Of a stretch of DNA of 64,000 nucleotides, positions 17,622 to 27,208 are shown piece after piece. Both the position numbers and the translations under genes were made by a program. Within the stretch, counting starts at the first letter, position 1. The number at the start of each line of letters is the position of its first letter. The stretch is taken from contig NZ_FOAZ01000011.1 in NCBI RefSeq assembly GCF_900109465.1, positions 206,871-270,870 of the forward strand, read 5' to 3'. This DNA comes from Streptacidiphilus jiangxiensis (GTDB lineage: Bacteria; Actinomycetota; Actinomycetes; Streptomycetales; Streptomycetaceae). The notes beneath the pieces were generated by a model, which saw only the letters and a program-made list of their open reading frames with translations, had not been told where the DNA came from and did no database searches.

Positions 17622-18782
17622 GTGACTGGCACCACCCTGCGGGAAGACGTGCTGCGGGCGCGACGGATCGTGGTGAAGGTGGGCTCCTCGTCGCTCACCA
17701 CCGCCGCGGGCGGCCTCGACGCGGACCGTGTGGACGCCCTCGTCGACGTCCTGGCCCGCGCACACGAGCACGGCAATCGCGCGCTGGGCAGCGAGGAGGA
17801 GCCGGTCGAGATCGTGCTGGTCTCCTCCGGCGCGATCGCGGCCGGCCTCGCCCCGCTGGGCCTGGAGAAGCGCCCCACCGACCTCGCCCGCCAGCAGGCC
17901 GCCGCCAGCGTCGGCCAGGGCCTGCTGGTGGCCCGCTACACCGCCTCCTTCGCCCGCTACGGCCTGCGCGTGGGCCAGGTGCTGCTGACGGCGGACGACG
18001 CCAGCCGTCGCGCCCACTACCGCAACGCCTACCGCACGCTGGAGCAGCTGCTGGTGATGGGCGCGGTCCCGATCGTCAACGAGAACGACACCGTCGCCAC
18101 CGCCGAGATCCGCTTCGGCGACAACGACCGCCTGGCCGCGCTCGTCGCCCACCTGGTCCGGGCCGACCTGCTGGTCCTGCTCTCCGACGTGGACGGCCTC
18201 TACGACGGCGACCCGAGCAAGCCCGGCACCAGCCGCATCGCCGAGGTGCACGGCCCGCAGGACCTCGCGGGCATCGAGATCGGCAGCGCCGGCAAGGCCG
18301 GCGTCGGCACCGGCGGCATGGTCACCAAGGTCGAGGCCGCGCGGATCGCCACCGGTGCCGGCATCCCCGTCGTGCTGACCGCCGCCCGCCACGCCGCGGA
18401 CGCCCTCGCGGGCCGCGACACCGGCACGCTCTTCCATCGCACCGGCCGCCGGGCGGCCGACCGCCTGCTCTGGCTGGAGCACGCCAGTTCGCCCCGTGGC
18501 GCGGTCACCCTCGACGCGGGCGCCGTCGCAGCCGTCGTGGAACGGCGAACGTCCCTGCTCCCGGCTGGTGTGACGGGAGTTGACGGTGATTTCGCTGCGG
18601 GCGATCCGGTGGACCTTCTTGACGAAAACGGCCACATCGTCGCGCGCGGGCTGGTCAACTTTGATGCAAGGGAGCTTCCCCGGCTGCTCGGCCGGTCGAC
18701 GCGGGACCTGGCCCGGGAACTGGGCCCCGCGTACGAGCGGGAGGTCGTGCACCGCGACGACCTCGTCGTGCTGACCGGCTGA
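17622..18782 (+). CDS. proB: Glutamate 5-kinase
   Basis: The 386-residue protein has an amino-acid kinase domain (RRIVVKVGSSSLT, GAVPIVNENDTV, GGMVTKVEAARIA) and a C-terminal PUA domain (about 290-375). It phosphorylates glutamate to gamma-glutamyl phosphate, the first step of proline synthesis. It is usually feedback-inhibited by proline. GTG at 17622 was chosen because GGAG lies nine bases upstream and the conserved kinase core starts soon after. A TAGATT element at 17567-17572 could be its -10. proA follows after one conserved hypothetical gene and a palindromic repeat. Confidence 0.95.
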   Translation: MTGTTLREDVLRARRIVVKVGSSSLTTAAGGLDADRVDALVDVLARAHEHGNRALGSEEEPVEIVLVSSGAIAAGLAPLGLEKRPTDLARQQAAASVGQGLLVARYTASFARYGLRVGQVLLTADDASRRAHYRNAYRTLEQLLVMGAVPIVNENDTVATAEIRFGDNDRLAALVAHLVRADLLVLLSDVDGLYDGDPSKPGTSRIAEVHGPQDLAGIEIGSAGKAGVGTGGMVTKVEAARIATGAGIPVVLTAARHAADALAGRDTGTLFHRTGRRAADRLLWLEHASSPRGAVTLDAGAVAAVVERRTSLLPAGVTGVDGDFAAGDPVDLLDENGHIVARGLVNFDARELPRLLGRSTRDLARELGPAYEREVVHRDDLVVLTG

Positions 18783-18789
18783 GCGGCGG

Positions 18790-19338
18790 GTGGCGGCTGC
18801 CTTGGGACCGCGGGGACGATTCGCCGACAGGAGGCCGCCGGTGGGATACAGGCGCAGCCCGGGCGCGGGGCCCGTGGGCAAGGGCAGGGTGGTGCTGACC
18901 AGCATCCCCGGCGGTGGGGCGCCGGGGGACCACGAGTCGGAGTCCAGACCGGGCGGCCATCCGCAGCCGGGCTCCAGTGCTGCGGAGATCGGGCAGCGGG
19001 CCCGCATATGGCACGTCGTGCTGAACGTGGCCGGGCGGGTCACCCCGCTCCCGGCGCTGAAGCAGGGCCTCGAGCAGCTCGCCCACGAACACCCCCCGTT
19101 CCTCACGGCCCGCTACGCCGTGGACCACGCGGAGATCCGCTACTGGGAGCAGGCGGACACCCTCCAGGACGCGGCGGCGCTGGCGCTGCGGCTGTGGGGC
19201 GAGCACCGCAGCTCGGCGGGGTTGCCGCCGTGGGAGGTCGTCGGCTTGGAGGTCGTCGACCGCCCGACCTACCACCAGCGCATCGCCGAGGGCTACGCCG
19301 AACCCCCGGCCTTCCTCGGCGGCGTGCACCCGTACTGA
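18790..19338 (+). CDS. Conserved hypothetical protein between proB and proA
   Basis: The frame encodes up to 182 residues. The last 110 (from RARIWHVVLNVAGRV through YWEQADTLQDAAALALRLWGEHR to GGVHPY) look like a compact, conserved streptomycete protein found near proBA. The first 70 residues are Gly/Pro-rich and may not be translated. GTG codons at 18889 and 18892 are alternative starts; none has a strong ribosome-binding site. I see no recognisable domain, signal peptide or membrane segment. The proB-proximal position suggests cotranscription with proB but not necessarily a role in proline synthesis. Confidence 0.65.
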   Translation: MAAALGPRGRFADRRPPVGYRRSPGAGPVGKGRVVLTSIPGGGAPGDHESESRPGGHPQPGSSAAEIGQRARIWHVVLNVAGRVTPLPALKQGLEQLAHEHPPFLTARYAVDHAEIRYWEQADTLQDAAALALRLWGEHRSSAGLPPWEVVGLEVVDRPTYHQRIAEGYAEPPAFLGGVHPY

Positions 19339-19363
19339 CCTCTGCGTTTGGGGCGATGGGGAA

Positions 19364-19490
19364 GTTGCACCATCCAGGGGCGCGAGGAACTGCGCGACAA
19401 GCCAGTGACGAGCGGATGGTCCTCAACGTGCAGGGCCATCCGCACGCCGTTGGTTCCTCGCGCAGTTCCTCGCGCCCCTGGAGGTGCAAC
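19364..19490. repeat. Intergenic palindromic repeat, copy A
   Basis: The element opens with GTTGCACCATCCAGGGGCG and closes with the inverted CGCCCCTGGAGGTGCAAC. Just inside are GCGAGGAACTGCGCG and its complement. A nested inner palindrome is GCGGATGG...CCATCCGC. The whole 127 bp can fold into a two-stage cruciform or RNA hairpin. Related copies lie at 36657-36772, 45010-45055 and 48228-48371. It contains no gene and could act as a terminator or RNA stabiliser, or be a MITE-like mobile repeat. Confidence 0.8.
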
Positions 19491-19576
19491 CTCGGGCGGG
19501 AGCGAAGCCTCAGGCACCGTCTCACTCGGCGGGAACGCCCCAGGGTGGCGGAGGTCAAAGCCGTACGCTGTAGCGC

Positions 19577-20887
19577 ATGAGCACTGAGTTCCCCTCTCCC
19601 GATCTGCCCTCGCCGCTGCCGAAGTCGCCGGTGCTCCAGGCTGCCTACCGGGCGAAGGCCGCCGCCGCGACCATCGCGCCACTGCCGCGGACGCCGAAGG
19701 ACGAGGCGCTGCTCGCCATCGCCGACGCGCTGCAGGTGCGGACGCGGGAGATCGTCGAGGCGAACGCCGAGGACGTGGCGCAGGCCAGGGCGAACGGCAC
19801 GGACGAGGCCGTGATCGACCGGCTGACGCTGACCCGGGAGCGGATCGCGGCGATCGCGGACGACGTCCGCAAGGTCGCGGGGCTGCCGGACCCGGTCGGG
19901 GAGGTCATCCGCGGCTACACGCTCCCCAACGGGCTAGATGTGCGCCAGGTGCGCGTGCCCCTCGGCGTCGTCGGCATCATCTACGAGGCGCGTCCCAACG
20001 TGACCGTTGACGCCGCCGCGCTCTGCCTGAAGTCCGGCAACGCCGTGCTGCTGCGCGGCTCCAGCTCCGCGATCGCGTCGAACCGCAAGCTGGTCGAGGT
20101 GATCCGGGACGCCGTCGGCGGTGCCGGTCTGCCCGCGGACGCGGTCCAGTTGGTGCCGGGGGAGAGCCGCGAGAGCGTGCAGGAACTGATGCGGGCGCGC
20201 GGCATGGTGGATGTGCTGATCCCTCGCGGTGGCGCGGGGCTGATCCGGACGGTCGTGGAGCAGTCGACGGTCCCGGTGATCGAGACGGGCACGGGCAACT
20301 GCCACGTCTACGTGGACGCCGAGGCGGACCTCGCCATGGCCGTGGAGATCCTGATCAACTCCAAGGCCCACCGCGTCAGCGTCTGCAACGCCGCCGAGAC
20401 GCTGCTCGTCCACAAGGACATCGCCGACGCGTTCCTCCCGCTCGCGCTCGCCGCGCTCGCGGACGCGGGGGTGACGGTGCACGCCGATCCGCGGGTCCAG
20501 GCCGTCGCCGAGCGTGAGGGCAGCAAGGCCGTCGTGGTGCCGGCGACGGCGGAGGACTGGGAGACGGAGTACCTCTCCTACGACATCGCCGCCGGCGTCG
20601 TGGACTCGCTGGAGGACGCGGTCGCGCACATCCGGCTGTGGACCTCGGGGCACACCGAGGCGATCGTGACGACCTCTCAGGCGGCTGCCCGTCGCTTCAC
20701 CCAGTTGGTGGACTCGACGACGGTCGCGGTCAACGCCTCGACGCGCTTCACCGACGGCGGCCAGTTCGGTTTCGGCGCCGAGATCGGCATCTCGACGCAG
20801 AAGCTGCACGCGCGCGGCCCGATGGGTCTGCCGGAACTGACGTCCACGAAGTACATCGTCACCGGGGACGGGCACATCCGCCGCTGA
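19577..20887 (+). CDS. proA: Gamma-glutamyl phosphate reductase
   Basis: This 436-residue aldehyde-dehydrogenase-fold enzyme reduces gamma-glutamyl phosphate to glutamate semialdehyde with NADPH, the second step of proline synthesis. Family motifs include [29 protein letters not shown] and the catalytic-cysteine region [13 protein letters not shown]. The start ATG lies seven bases after TACGCT (19564-19569), consistent with its own leaderless promoter downstream of repeat A. It may therefore be transcribed separately from proB. Confidence 0.96.
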   Translation: MSTEFPSPDLPSPLPKSPVLQAAYRAKAAAATIAPLPRTPKDEALLAIADALQVRTREIVEANAEDVAQARANGTDEAVIDRLTLTRERIAAIADDVRKVAGLPDPVGEVIRGYTLPNGLDVRQVRVPLGVVGIIYEARPNVTVDAAALCLKSGNAVLLRGSSSAIASNRKLVEVIRDAVGGAGLPADAVQLVPGESRESVQELMRARGMVDVLIPRGGAGLIRTVVEQSTVPVIETGTGNCHVYVDAEADLAMAVEILINSKAHRVSVCNAAETLLVHKDIADAFLPLALAALADAGVTVHADPRVQAVAEREGSKAVVVPATAEDWETEYLSYDIAAGVVDSLEDAVAHIRLWTSGHTEAIVTTSQAAARRFTQLVDSTTVAVNASTRFTDGGQFGFGAEIGISTQKLHARGPMGLPELTSTKYIVTGDGHIRR

Positions 20888-20983
20888 CCTCGCGTGGGTG
20901 GGGAGTCGACGCCGTGTCGACCCCGTGCGGCCGTCTGGCGGCAAGACGCAGACAAAGCGGGCGGGCTGCCCTACGCTGATGCT

Positions 20984-21451
20984 GTGTCCGACGGCCCCGG
21001 CCACGGCTTCGACTCCGTCGAAGGCGCGGGTGACGACGACCACGGCCAGCCGGGCGGGGAGTTCGCGGCCGTGGTGTTCGACGAGGCCTTCGTCCGGGCG
21101 GCCCTGGTGCACGAGCCCTCGGCGCGCGAGCGTTCGCTGAGCGGGCCGACGCGGGTGCCCGTGGTCGACTATCCGGACGACTCCGACGACGACCCGGACG
21201 GCCTGCCGCTGGAGCTGCGGCCGCTGCCCTACGAGACGGATCACGTCGGCGGCTGGCACCGGATGATCGCGCGGGTGATGCTCGTCGTCATAGGAGTGGT
21301 CGCGGTGATGGCGGCGGCCGCCGCCGTCTATCGCGCGTCGGGTGGTTCCGGAGCGCCGGCGACTCACCAGAGCCCGGCCCCGACGGCGCCGTCCGCACCC
21401 GGAAACCAGAACACTCCCACGGGTGAATCGACGGTTCTCGCGCACAGCTGA
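20984..21451 (+). CDS. Membrane protein with VVFDE-F-RAA motif, first of a pair
   Basis: The 155-residue protein has an acidic cytosolic N-terminus with VVFDEAFVRAALVHEPSARE, one transmembrane helix (about residues 92-114; MLVVIGVVAVMAAAAAVY) and a Ser/Thr/Pro-rich extracytoplasmic tail. The VVFDE motif recurs in the next gene, so the two are paralogous at their N-termini. Such pairs are conserved after proA in streptomycetes. The function is not known to me. GTG start; TACGCT six bases upstream suggests a leaderless mRNA. Confidence 0.78.
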   Translation: MSDGPGHGFDSVEGAGDDDHGQPGGEFAAVVFDEAFVRAALVHEPSARERSLSGPTRVPVVDYPDDSDDDPDGLPLELRPLPYETDHVGGWHRMIARVMLVVIGVVAVMAAAAAVYRASGGSGAPATHQSPAPTAPSAPGNQNTPTGESTVLAHS

Positions 21452-21594
21452 GGCGTGACCATGACCCGCTGGTGTCCTTTTTGTCCGGAATGGGCGGATA
21501 TTTCGTCGGCTGACGAACAGTCAATCGAGGCGCGGGGGCAGAAGTTGCGGGGCGGGCCTGACCGCTTCGGCTCCGGGCGATTTACCCTGGACGC

Positions 21595-22956
21595 ATGGGT
21601 GGCCGGGCAGAGCCCCCCGAGGGCGGGCCGGAGGGCGGCGCCGGGGGCGAGGACGAGTTCCGATCCGTCGTGTTCGACGAGTCGTTCATTCGGGCTGCGC
21701 GGATCCAGGAGCTCTCGGCCAGCGAACGCCTCTCCGGGGCGCACCGCTCGGTGCGGCGACGGGGTGGCCGCGGCGGACTGCCGCGCCAGGCCCTGGCCCT
21801 GATGCTGCTGATCGGCTTCGCCTTCGCGACTGCGGTCTACATGGGCGTGCGGCATCCGTACGTCCCGCCGATCACCGGTGCGGCCGCCAATCTCACCTCG
21901 CAGGTCGTCCCGCTGGAGCCGGGCCCGGCCGGCATCCCGACGGACCGCAACCCGGTGCCGCTCTCGTCCTCCCTCGCGGCCTCCCTCGCGGCCTCGGCCG
22001 CGGCCTCCGCGTCCGCGTCCGGCGCGTCCGGCAGCCCGTCCGGGGCGCCCTCGGGCAGCGCGTCCGCCTCGGCCTCCGCTTCCGCCTCGGCCTCCGCGTC
22101 GGCCTCCGGGCCCGCCGTGATCGGCCACGACCCGGTCTACGCCGGGCTCCCGGGCTCGGAGTTGCTGCCGATCGGGGCCACCGGCTTCAACCTGCCCAAC
22201 CCGCGCCACACCGACCACTTCACCCACGACCAGGTCAACACGGCGCTGCAGATCGTGCTCAACTACCTGAAGGTCTCCTCGCTCGACCCCGACGTCGTCT
22301 CCGGCCACGACACGGACAGCGTCCGCCAGTACCTCTCCGGCGGGCAGCTGGCGCAGTTCGACGACAGCGTGAACCACCCCGCGAACGACGAGCGCCACCT
22401 CGCGACCGGCTGGATGGTGCGCTTCGACCCGTCCAAGGTGCGGCTGGCCACCGACCAGGTGCTGGTCGAGGCGGCCCCGGGCCACCAGATCACCTACCGC
22501 GAGCTGGACGCCGACACGCTCGAGGTCACGAGCGACTACACGTTCGTCTACGCGCTGTCGCCCGCGTCGGCGGCCTCGCCCTCCCCGTCCGCATCGGCGT
22601 CGCGCGGCACCTCGGCGAAGGCCGCCGACACCCCGCCGGTCGTCTACTACGTGGTGCGCCGGGCGCTCACCTACTGGCTGACCCAGGACGACATCGCCGG
22701 TGGGGCCCTCCAGGTCGTCGACTCGGTGACGCAGGCCGGCGCCACCAGCTGCGCCGCCGACAACAGCGCCTTCCTCCAGCCGCTCTTCCCGACCACGCCG
22801 ACCGCGGCCGGGGCCGGGGCCGGAAAGGGCTCCGCCAAGGCCGGTCCGACCCTGCGGCCGAGCCCGAGCGCGTCGGGCACGCCCGGCGCGATCGACCCGT
22901 TCGATCACACGCGCAGCGCGTGGACGGTCTGCGGGCAGCTCTCCTGGGCGTTGTAG
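21595..22956 (+). CDS. Membrane protein with VVFDE-F-RAA motif and extracytoplasmic domain
   Basis: The 453-residue protein shares VVFDESFIRAARIQELSASE with the preceding gene. It then has a transmembrane helix (about 62-82; ALALMLLIGFAFATAVY), a Ser/Ala-rich repeat linker (about 125-180, a hexamer-like GCCTCGGCCTCC DNA repeat) and a conserved extracytoplasmic domain of about 270 residues with two cysteines (SCAAD, VCGQ). The domain is not one I can name. CTGACC and TACCCT (21583-21588) lie before the ATG with six bases between hexamer and start, so a leaderless transcript is likely. It is followed by a strong terminator. Confidence 0.8.
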   Translation: MGGRAEPPEGGPEGGAGGEDEFRSVVFDESFIRAARIQELSASERLSGAHRSVRRRGGRGGLPRQALALMLLIGFAFATAVYMGVRHPYVPPITGAAANLTSQVVPLEPGPAGIPTDRNPVPLSSSLAASLAASAAASASASGASGSPSGAPSGSASASASASASASASASGPAVIGHDPVYAGLPGSELLPIGATGFNLPNPRHTDHFTHDQVNTALQIVLNYLKVSSLDPDVVSGHDTDSVRQYLSGGQLAQFDDSVNHPANDERHLATGWMVRFDPSKVRLATDQVLVEAAPGHQITYRELDADTLEVTSDYTFVYALSPASAASPSPSASASRGTSAKAADTPPVVYYVVRRALTYWLTQDDIAGGALQVVDSVTQAGATSCAADNSAFLQPLFPTTPTAAGAGAGKGSAKAGPTLRPSPSASGTPGAIDPFDHTRSAWTVCGQLSWAL

Positions 22957-22962
22957 TGACAT

Positions 22963-23002
22963 GAAGGGGCCCTTCGGACCACTCGGTCCGAAGGGCCCCT
23001 TC
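22963..23002. terminator. Bidirectional terminator hairpin
   Basis: GAAGGGGCCCTTCGGACC and its exact complement form an 18-bp stem with an ACTC loop between two convergent genes. Confidence 0.9.
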
Positions 23003-23014
23003 ACGCACTCGCGG

Positions 23015-24106
23015 CTACTCGCCGTCCTGCGGCGTGCCGTTGTGACCGTTCTCGCCGTTGCCGTTGCTGTCGCCGCCGCTGGTGCGGCCCGCGAAGACGT
23101 CGCGCAGCTTGCCACCCAGGTCGGCGGTGCCGCCCGCGATGTCGCGGACCAGGCCCATCAGCGGGTCCTTGGTGTCCTTGAAGCTCTGCGCGTAGGAGTC
23201 CGCGGCCGCCTTGGCCTGCTCGCGCACGGAGGCGTTCGGGTCGTCCTCGCGACGCGGGTACGCGCCGGCCATGATCGAGCGGTACTCGTCGCTCTCCGCC
23301 CACTGCTTGATCTTCGCCACCCGGACCGCCGCGAACGGGTGCGACTGCGGCAGCACCTGCAGCAGCTTGATCACGCCGTCGCGCAGGTCGCCCGCCTTGT
23401 CGTACTCCTCGGCCTGCTCCAGGAAGGCGTCGGTGTTCATCTCGTGCAGGTGGTGGCCGCCGGCCAGCTTCATCAGGCCGCGCATCGAGGCCTGCAGGTC
23501 CTGCCCCACCAGCAGCCCGGCCCGGTCGCAGGAGAGCTCCGCCTTGCGGAACCACTCGTTGAGCGCGGTGATCAGGCCCATGATGGCGAGCCCGCCGAGC
23601 GGGATGAACGCGATCCGCTGGGCCAGGTTGGTCAGGATGATCAGCATCGTGCGGTAGACCGCGTGGCCGGACATCGCGTGGGCGACCTCGTGGCCGATGA
23701 CCGCCCGCATCTCCTCCTCGTCGAGCAGCTCGACCAGGGAGGTGGTCACCACGATCACCGGGGCGTCCATGCCGATGCACATGGCGTTCGGCTTCGGGTC
23801 CTGGGTGACGTACAGCGCCGGGACCTTCTCCAGGTCCAGGATGTAGGCGGCGTCGCGGACCATCTCGTGCAGCTGCGGGAACTGCCGCTCGGACGCGCGC
23901 ACCGCACTGGCCAGGAACATCAGCCGCACCGCGCGCTCGGAGACGAAGCCGCCGAGCTTCTTCAGGATGTCGTCGAAGCCGCTGAGCTTGCGCAGTGCCA
24001 CCAGGGCCGAGCGGTCGGCCGGGTGCTCCCAGGCCCGCGTCGAGATGCCGGGGAACCGCTTGCGGGTCCGGCTGGGAACCTTGCTGCTGTCGTTGGGCTG
24101 GGTCAT
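23015..24106 (-). CDS. M48-family zinc metallopeptidase
   Basis: The 363-residue protein has the zinc motif H139-E-V-A-H143 (in AVIGHEVAHAMSGH). The downstream glutamate region RKAELSCDRAGLL is as in HtpX/M48 peptidases. One or two membrane segments lie directly after the active site (TMLIILTNLAQRIAFIPLGGL in part), while the N-terminus has no signal peptide, so the catalytic site is probably cytosolic and membrane-associated. The C-terminus is a flexible Gly/Asn-rich tail. A role in membrane-protein quality control is inferred from the family. It converges with the preceding membrane protein gene. Confidence 0.9.
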   Translation of the reverse strand: MTQPNDSSKVPSRTRKRFPGISTRAWEHPADRSALVALRKLSGFDDILKKLGGFVSERAVRLMFLASAVRASERQFPQLHEMVRDAAYILDLEKVPALYVTQDPKPNAMCIGMDAPVIVVTTSLVELLDEEEMRAVIGHEVAHAMSGHAVYRTMLIILTNLAQRIAFIPLGGLAIMGLITALNEWFRKAELSCDRAGLLVGQDLQASMRGLMKLAGGHHLHEMNTDAFLEQAEEYDKAGDLRDGVIKLLQVLPQSHPFAAVRVAKIKQWAESDEYRSIMAGAYPRREDDPNASVREQAKAAADSYAQSFKDTKDPLMGLVRDIAGGTADLGGKLRDVFAGRTSGGDSNGNGENGHNGTPQDGE

Positions 24107-24240
24107 CTGCTGCGTCCTCCCGAAGGTGCTGCCTGGCTCTCGCTCGTCCCTTTCGGGGAGACGTTCCGGGCCGGTGTCGGGTTCCCGTAAGCGCAGGACT
24201 AGGCTCGGAAGGCGCCACCTCTCCGTACGAAGGACATCCC

Positions 24241-24384
24241 ATGCACACCATCGGCACGCTGAACCAGCTCGCAGCCATCTCCAACGGCAGCGGTCCGGGC
24301 ATGTTCCTGCGCGTGATCGTCATCGCGGCGATCGCCGGAGTGGTGCTGATGGCGTGGTTGCTGCTGCGCGGCTACCGCGACTGA
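24241..24384 (+). CDS. Small single-pass membrane protein (47 aa)
   Basis: The product begins MHTIGTLNQLAAISNGSG, has a hydrophobic helix of about 20 residues (FLRVIVIAAIAGVVLMAWLL) and ends LRGYRD, giving a short N-out or N-in anchor with a basic cytosolic end. AAGGA lies about seven bases before the ATG. It is divergent from the M48 peptidase gene. Size and position match small conserved ORFs seen upstream of nadD in streptomycetes. The function is unknown. Confidence 0.72.
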   Translation: MHTIGTLNQLAAISNGSGPGMFLRVIVIAAIAGVVLMAWLLLRGYRD

Positions 24385-24448
24385 GCGAAGTGCGTAGCAT
24401 GAGCACCACCTGCCCGACCTGCCACCGAGTCAGAAAGCCTCCCCTCAG

Positions 24449-24595
24449 ATGACCAATTTCGTCGCCACGGCCGCCCAGCTCGCTGAGGGCAACGGCCAGC
24501 ACAACAGTCTCCAGCCGTGGCTCACCGGCGGTGGCGCCCTGCTCATCCTTCTGCTGCTCCTGGTCGTCACCGTCAGCTTCAACAAGGACCGCTGA
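24449..24595 (+). CDS. Small single-pass membrane protein (48 aa) upstream of nadD
   Basis: The product begins MTNFVATAAQLAEG, has a Leu/Val-rich transmembrane helix (GGGALLILLLLLVVTVSF) and ends NKDR. No good ribosome-binding site is visible directly upstream. Its helix and basic end resemble the preceding 47-residue protein only in layout, not in sequence. Homologues of this type precede nadD in streptomycetes as far as I recall. The function is unknown. Confidence 0.72.
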   Translation: MTNFVATAAQLAEGNGQHNSLQPWLTGGGALLILLLLLVVTVSFNKDR

Positions 24596-24670
24596 GACCC
24601 GCCCGCGTCGAGCTCCGGGGCCACGGACCGAACGGCCGTGGCCCAATCGGATCGCGTAGGGTGACCCGCT

Positions 24671-25339
24671 ATGAGAGAGCATGCCGAGGCGTCGGCGGGT
24701 GTCGAGCCGCAGAAGAAGCGGCTCGGTGTCATGGGTGGCACCTTCGACCCGATCCACCACGGCCACCTGGTCGCGGCCAGCGAGGTCGCCAGCCTCTTCC
24801 ACCTGGACGAGGTCGTCTTCGTGCCGACGGGCGAGCCGTGGCAGAAGAGCGGCCGGGTCGTCTCCGCCGCCGAGGACCGCTATCTGATGACGGTCATCGC
24901 CACCGCGGAGAACCCGCAGTTCTCGGTCAGTCGCATCGACATCGACCGCGAGGGCCCGACCTTCACGATCGACACGCTGCGTGATCTCCAGGCGATCCAC
25001 CCGGACGCCGACCTGTTCTTCATCACCGGGGCGGACGCCCTGGAGCAGATCTTCTCCTGGCGCAAGGCCGAGCAGCTCTTCGATCTCGCGCACTTCATCG
25101 GAGTGACCAGGCCGGGGCACACGCTGACGGATCCGGGTCTGCCGCCCGGCGGTGCCACCCTGGTGGAGGTGCCCGCTCTGGCCATCTCCTCCACCGACTG
25201 CCGCGAGCGCGTCGCCCGCGGCGAGCCCGTCTGGTACCTGGTGCCGGACGGCGTGGTGCGCTACATCGACAAGCGCCACCTGTACGCGCCCGCGGCCTCG
25301 GCCGGGGCCCTCGACGGCACAGGGATAGGGACGTCGTGA
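24671..25339 (+). CDS. nadD: Nicotinate-nucleotide adenylyltransferase
   Basis: The 222-residue enzyme transfers AMP from ATP to nicotinate mononucleotide in NAD synthesis. The nucleotidyltransferase motif [15 protein letters not shown] and the late [15 protein letters not shown] (canonical ISST-x-R) are both present. A TAGGGT hexamer (24657-24662) is eight bases from the ATG, so the mRNA is probably leaderless. The gene overlaps the LCP-like gene by four bases (GTGA), and the operon appears to run through rsfS and the histidine phosphatase. Confidence 0.96.
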   Translation: MREHAEASAGVEPQKKRLGVMGGTFDPIHHGHLVAASEVASLFHLDEVVFVPTGEPWQKSGRVVSAAEDRYLMTVIATAENPQFSVSRIDIDREGPTFTIDTLRDLQAIHPDADLFFITGADALEQIFSWRKAEQLFDLAHFIGVTRPGHTLTDPGLPPGGATLVEVPALAISSTDCRERVARGEPVWYLVPDGVVRYIDKRHLYAPAASAGALDGTGIGTS

Positions 25340-27051
25340 GCGGATTCGAGCAGGCTTACCAGGACCCCTACACGGGTGAGTGGGTCTTCCCTTCGCAGAC
25401 CCCGCACCAGCAGCAGGCGCAGCCCCCGCAGCCGTCGCAGCAGCAGTACGAGGCCTCGTACGAGCAGCAGCAGTACACCGGGTACCAGCAGGAGTACGAC
25501 CCCTACGCGCCTGCCTACGACCCGTACGCTGCCTACCAGCAGCCGCTGCAGGACCCGTACCAGCAGCAGGCCGGCTACGAGCACCAGACCGGCTACGAGC
25601 AGCAGGCGTACCAGCAGCAGCCCCCGCAGTCCTTCTCGACGGCGTACCAGCCCCCGCCGTCGCAGCCCCAGTCGCAGCCCCAGCCCCAGTCGCAGTCGCA
25701 GGCCTATGCGGAGCCGGAGCCTGCGGCGGCGGAGCCCGCGGCCCGCATCCCGCGGCAGGAGCGGCCCGCTCCCAAGCCCGCTCCGGGGGCCGGACCGGCC
25801 GGTTCCGGCGGGAAGCGTCACTACAACGACGAGGAGTTCGAGTTCGTCGACGACGCGGAGGAGTCCACCGACGTCATCGACTGGGTCAAGTTCTCCGAGA
25901 CCCGCGGTGAGCGCCGCGACGAGCGCAGGCGCAAGCTGCGCAGCCGGGCCGTCGCGCTGGCGGTGGTGGTCGTGCTGGCGGCCGGGGGGACCGCCGGTTA
26001 CCTCTTCGCCACCGGCAAGATCGGCTCCGGCGCGTCGGCGACCGTCCCCGCCGCCGACAAGCGCGAGGTCATCGCGGTCCATCTGCACGACCTCAACAAG
26101 AACGTCTACAGCGCCCTGCTGATCTCCGAGCCCTCCCCGACCAAGGGCGTCACCCTGCTGCTCCCCGGCACGCTGGGCATCCCGTCGGACTCCGGCACCG
26201 GACTGCTGGCCCTGAACACCGCCGTCGACCAGGTCGGCGCGTACGGTACCCGGACCGGCATCAACAACCTGCTCGGCACCGACATCTCCGGCACCTGGAA
26301 CATCCAGACGCCGTTCCTCCAGGACCTGATCGACATGCTCGGCGGCGTGAAGATCAACTCCGACGTCACGATCGCGGTCAACGGCAAGACGATGGTCACC
26401 GCCGGCCAGAACTCCCTCGTGAACGGCGCCGCGGCCATGGCCTTCGCCACCTACAAGGCCAAGGGCGAGAGCGACCAGACCCAGATGAACCGGTTCGGCG
26501 TCATGCTGCAGGCGCTCATCGCCGCCATGCCGACGGACCCCACCTCGGCCGCCTCGGACATCACCCACATGGGGGCGGTGTCCGACCCGTCCCTCTCCGA
26601 CTCCACCCTCGGCGCACTGCTGGCCAAGCTCTCCGGCGACGCCCGCGGCGGCCAGTACTCGACGGAGACCCTGCCGGTGCTGGGCAACGGCACCCTGGGC
26701 TCCAGCGCGAGCGCGATGGTCAGCGGCCTGCTCGCGGGCAAGGTCAGCAACCAGGGCGGCCAGACGGCCGCGCGCATCCAGCTCGTCGACGCCACCGGCG
26801 GCAAGCCGAAGGCCGTCGACTACGCCTCGGCGGCGATGACCAACGCCGGCTACGTCCTGCTGCCCGGCGTCACCAAGGTGGCGAGCCGTGCCACCACGGT
26901 CATCGAGTACAACGACGCGTCCCGGCTCAAGGACGCCCAGGCGCTGGCGATGAACCTCGGCCTGCCGGTCTCCGTTGTGAAGAAGGTCACCTCGCCGCTC
27001 CCGGTGGACCTGCTGGTGACCCTCGGTCGTGACTACAAGGGAGCTCCCTGA
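25336..27051 (+). CDS. LCP-like membrane protein with LytR C-terminal domain
   Basis: This 571-residue protein has a 130-residue Gln/Tyr/Pro-rich cytosolic N-terminus and a transmembrane helix (about residues 208-230). An LCP-like domain follows (about 240-400), then a LytR_C domain (about 475-565). LCP enzymes attach glycopolymers to peptidoglycan and use conserved arginines. The usual S-I-P-R-D motif here reads [11 protein letters not shown], and the later R-x-R motif is ATYKAKGES, with only the Arg of QMNRF kept. It therefore looks like a degenerate or non-catalytic LCP protein. GTG start overlaps the nadD stop. Confidence 0.85.
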   Translation: MSGFEQAYQDPYTGEWVFPSQTPHQQQAQPPQPSQQQYEASYEQQQYTGYQQEYDPYAPAYDPYAAYQQPLQDPYQQQAGYEHQTGYEQQAYQQQPPQSFSTAYQPPPSQPQSQPQPQSQSQAYAEPEPAAAEPAARIPRQERPAPKPAPGAGPAGSGGKRHYNDEEFEFVDDAEESTDVIDWVKFSETRGERRDERRRKLRSRAVALAVVVVLAAGGTAGYLFATGKIGSGASATVPAADKREVIAVHLHDLNKNVYSALLISEPSPTKGVTLLLPGTLGIPSDSGTGLLALNTAVDQVGAYGTRTGINNLLGTDISGTWNIQTPFLQDLIDMLGGVKINSDVTIAVNGKTMVTAGQNSLVNGAAAMAFATYKAKGESDQTQMNRFGVMLQALIAAMPTDPTSAASDITHMGAVSDPSLSDSTLGALLAKLSGDARGGQYSTETLPVLGNGTLGSSASAMVSGLLAGKVSNQGGQTAARIQLVDATGGKPKAVDYASAAMTNAGYVLLPGVTKVASRATTVIEYNDASRLKDAQALAMNLGLPVSVVKKVTSPLPVDLLVTLGRDYKGAP

Positions 27052-27208
27052 CCCGGTTCAGGCCGAGTTCGGGCCGTGATCGGGCCATGATCGGGTCGGA
27101 TCGGGGCCGGGTTGGGCCCCTGTTCGGGCCGCGAGAGGAAAGGCTTTCGCGGCGCGTCGGCGGTTCGTGAGATCCTGTAGGTATCTGACCCTCGACGGAA
27201 AGCATGCT

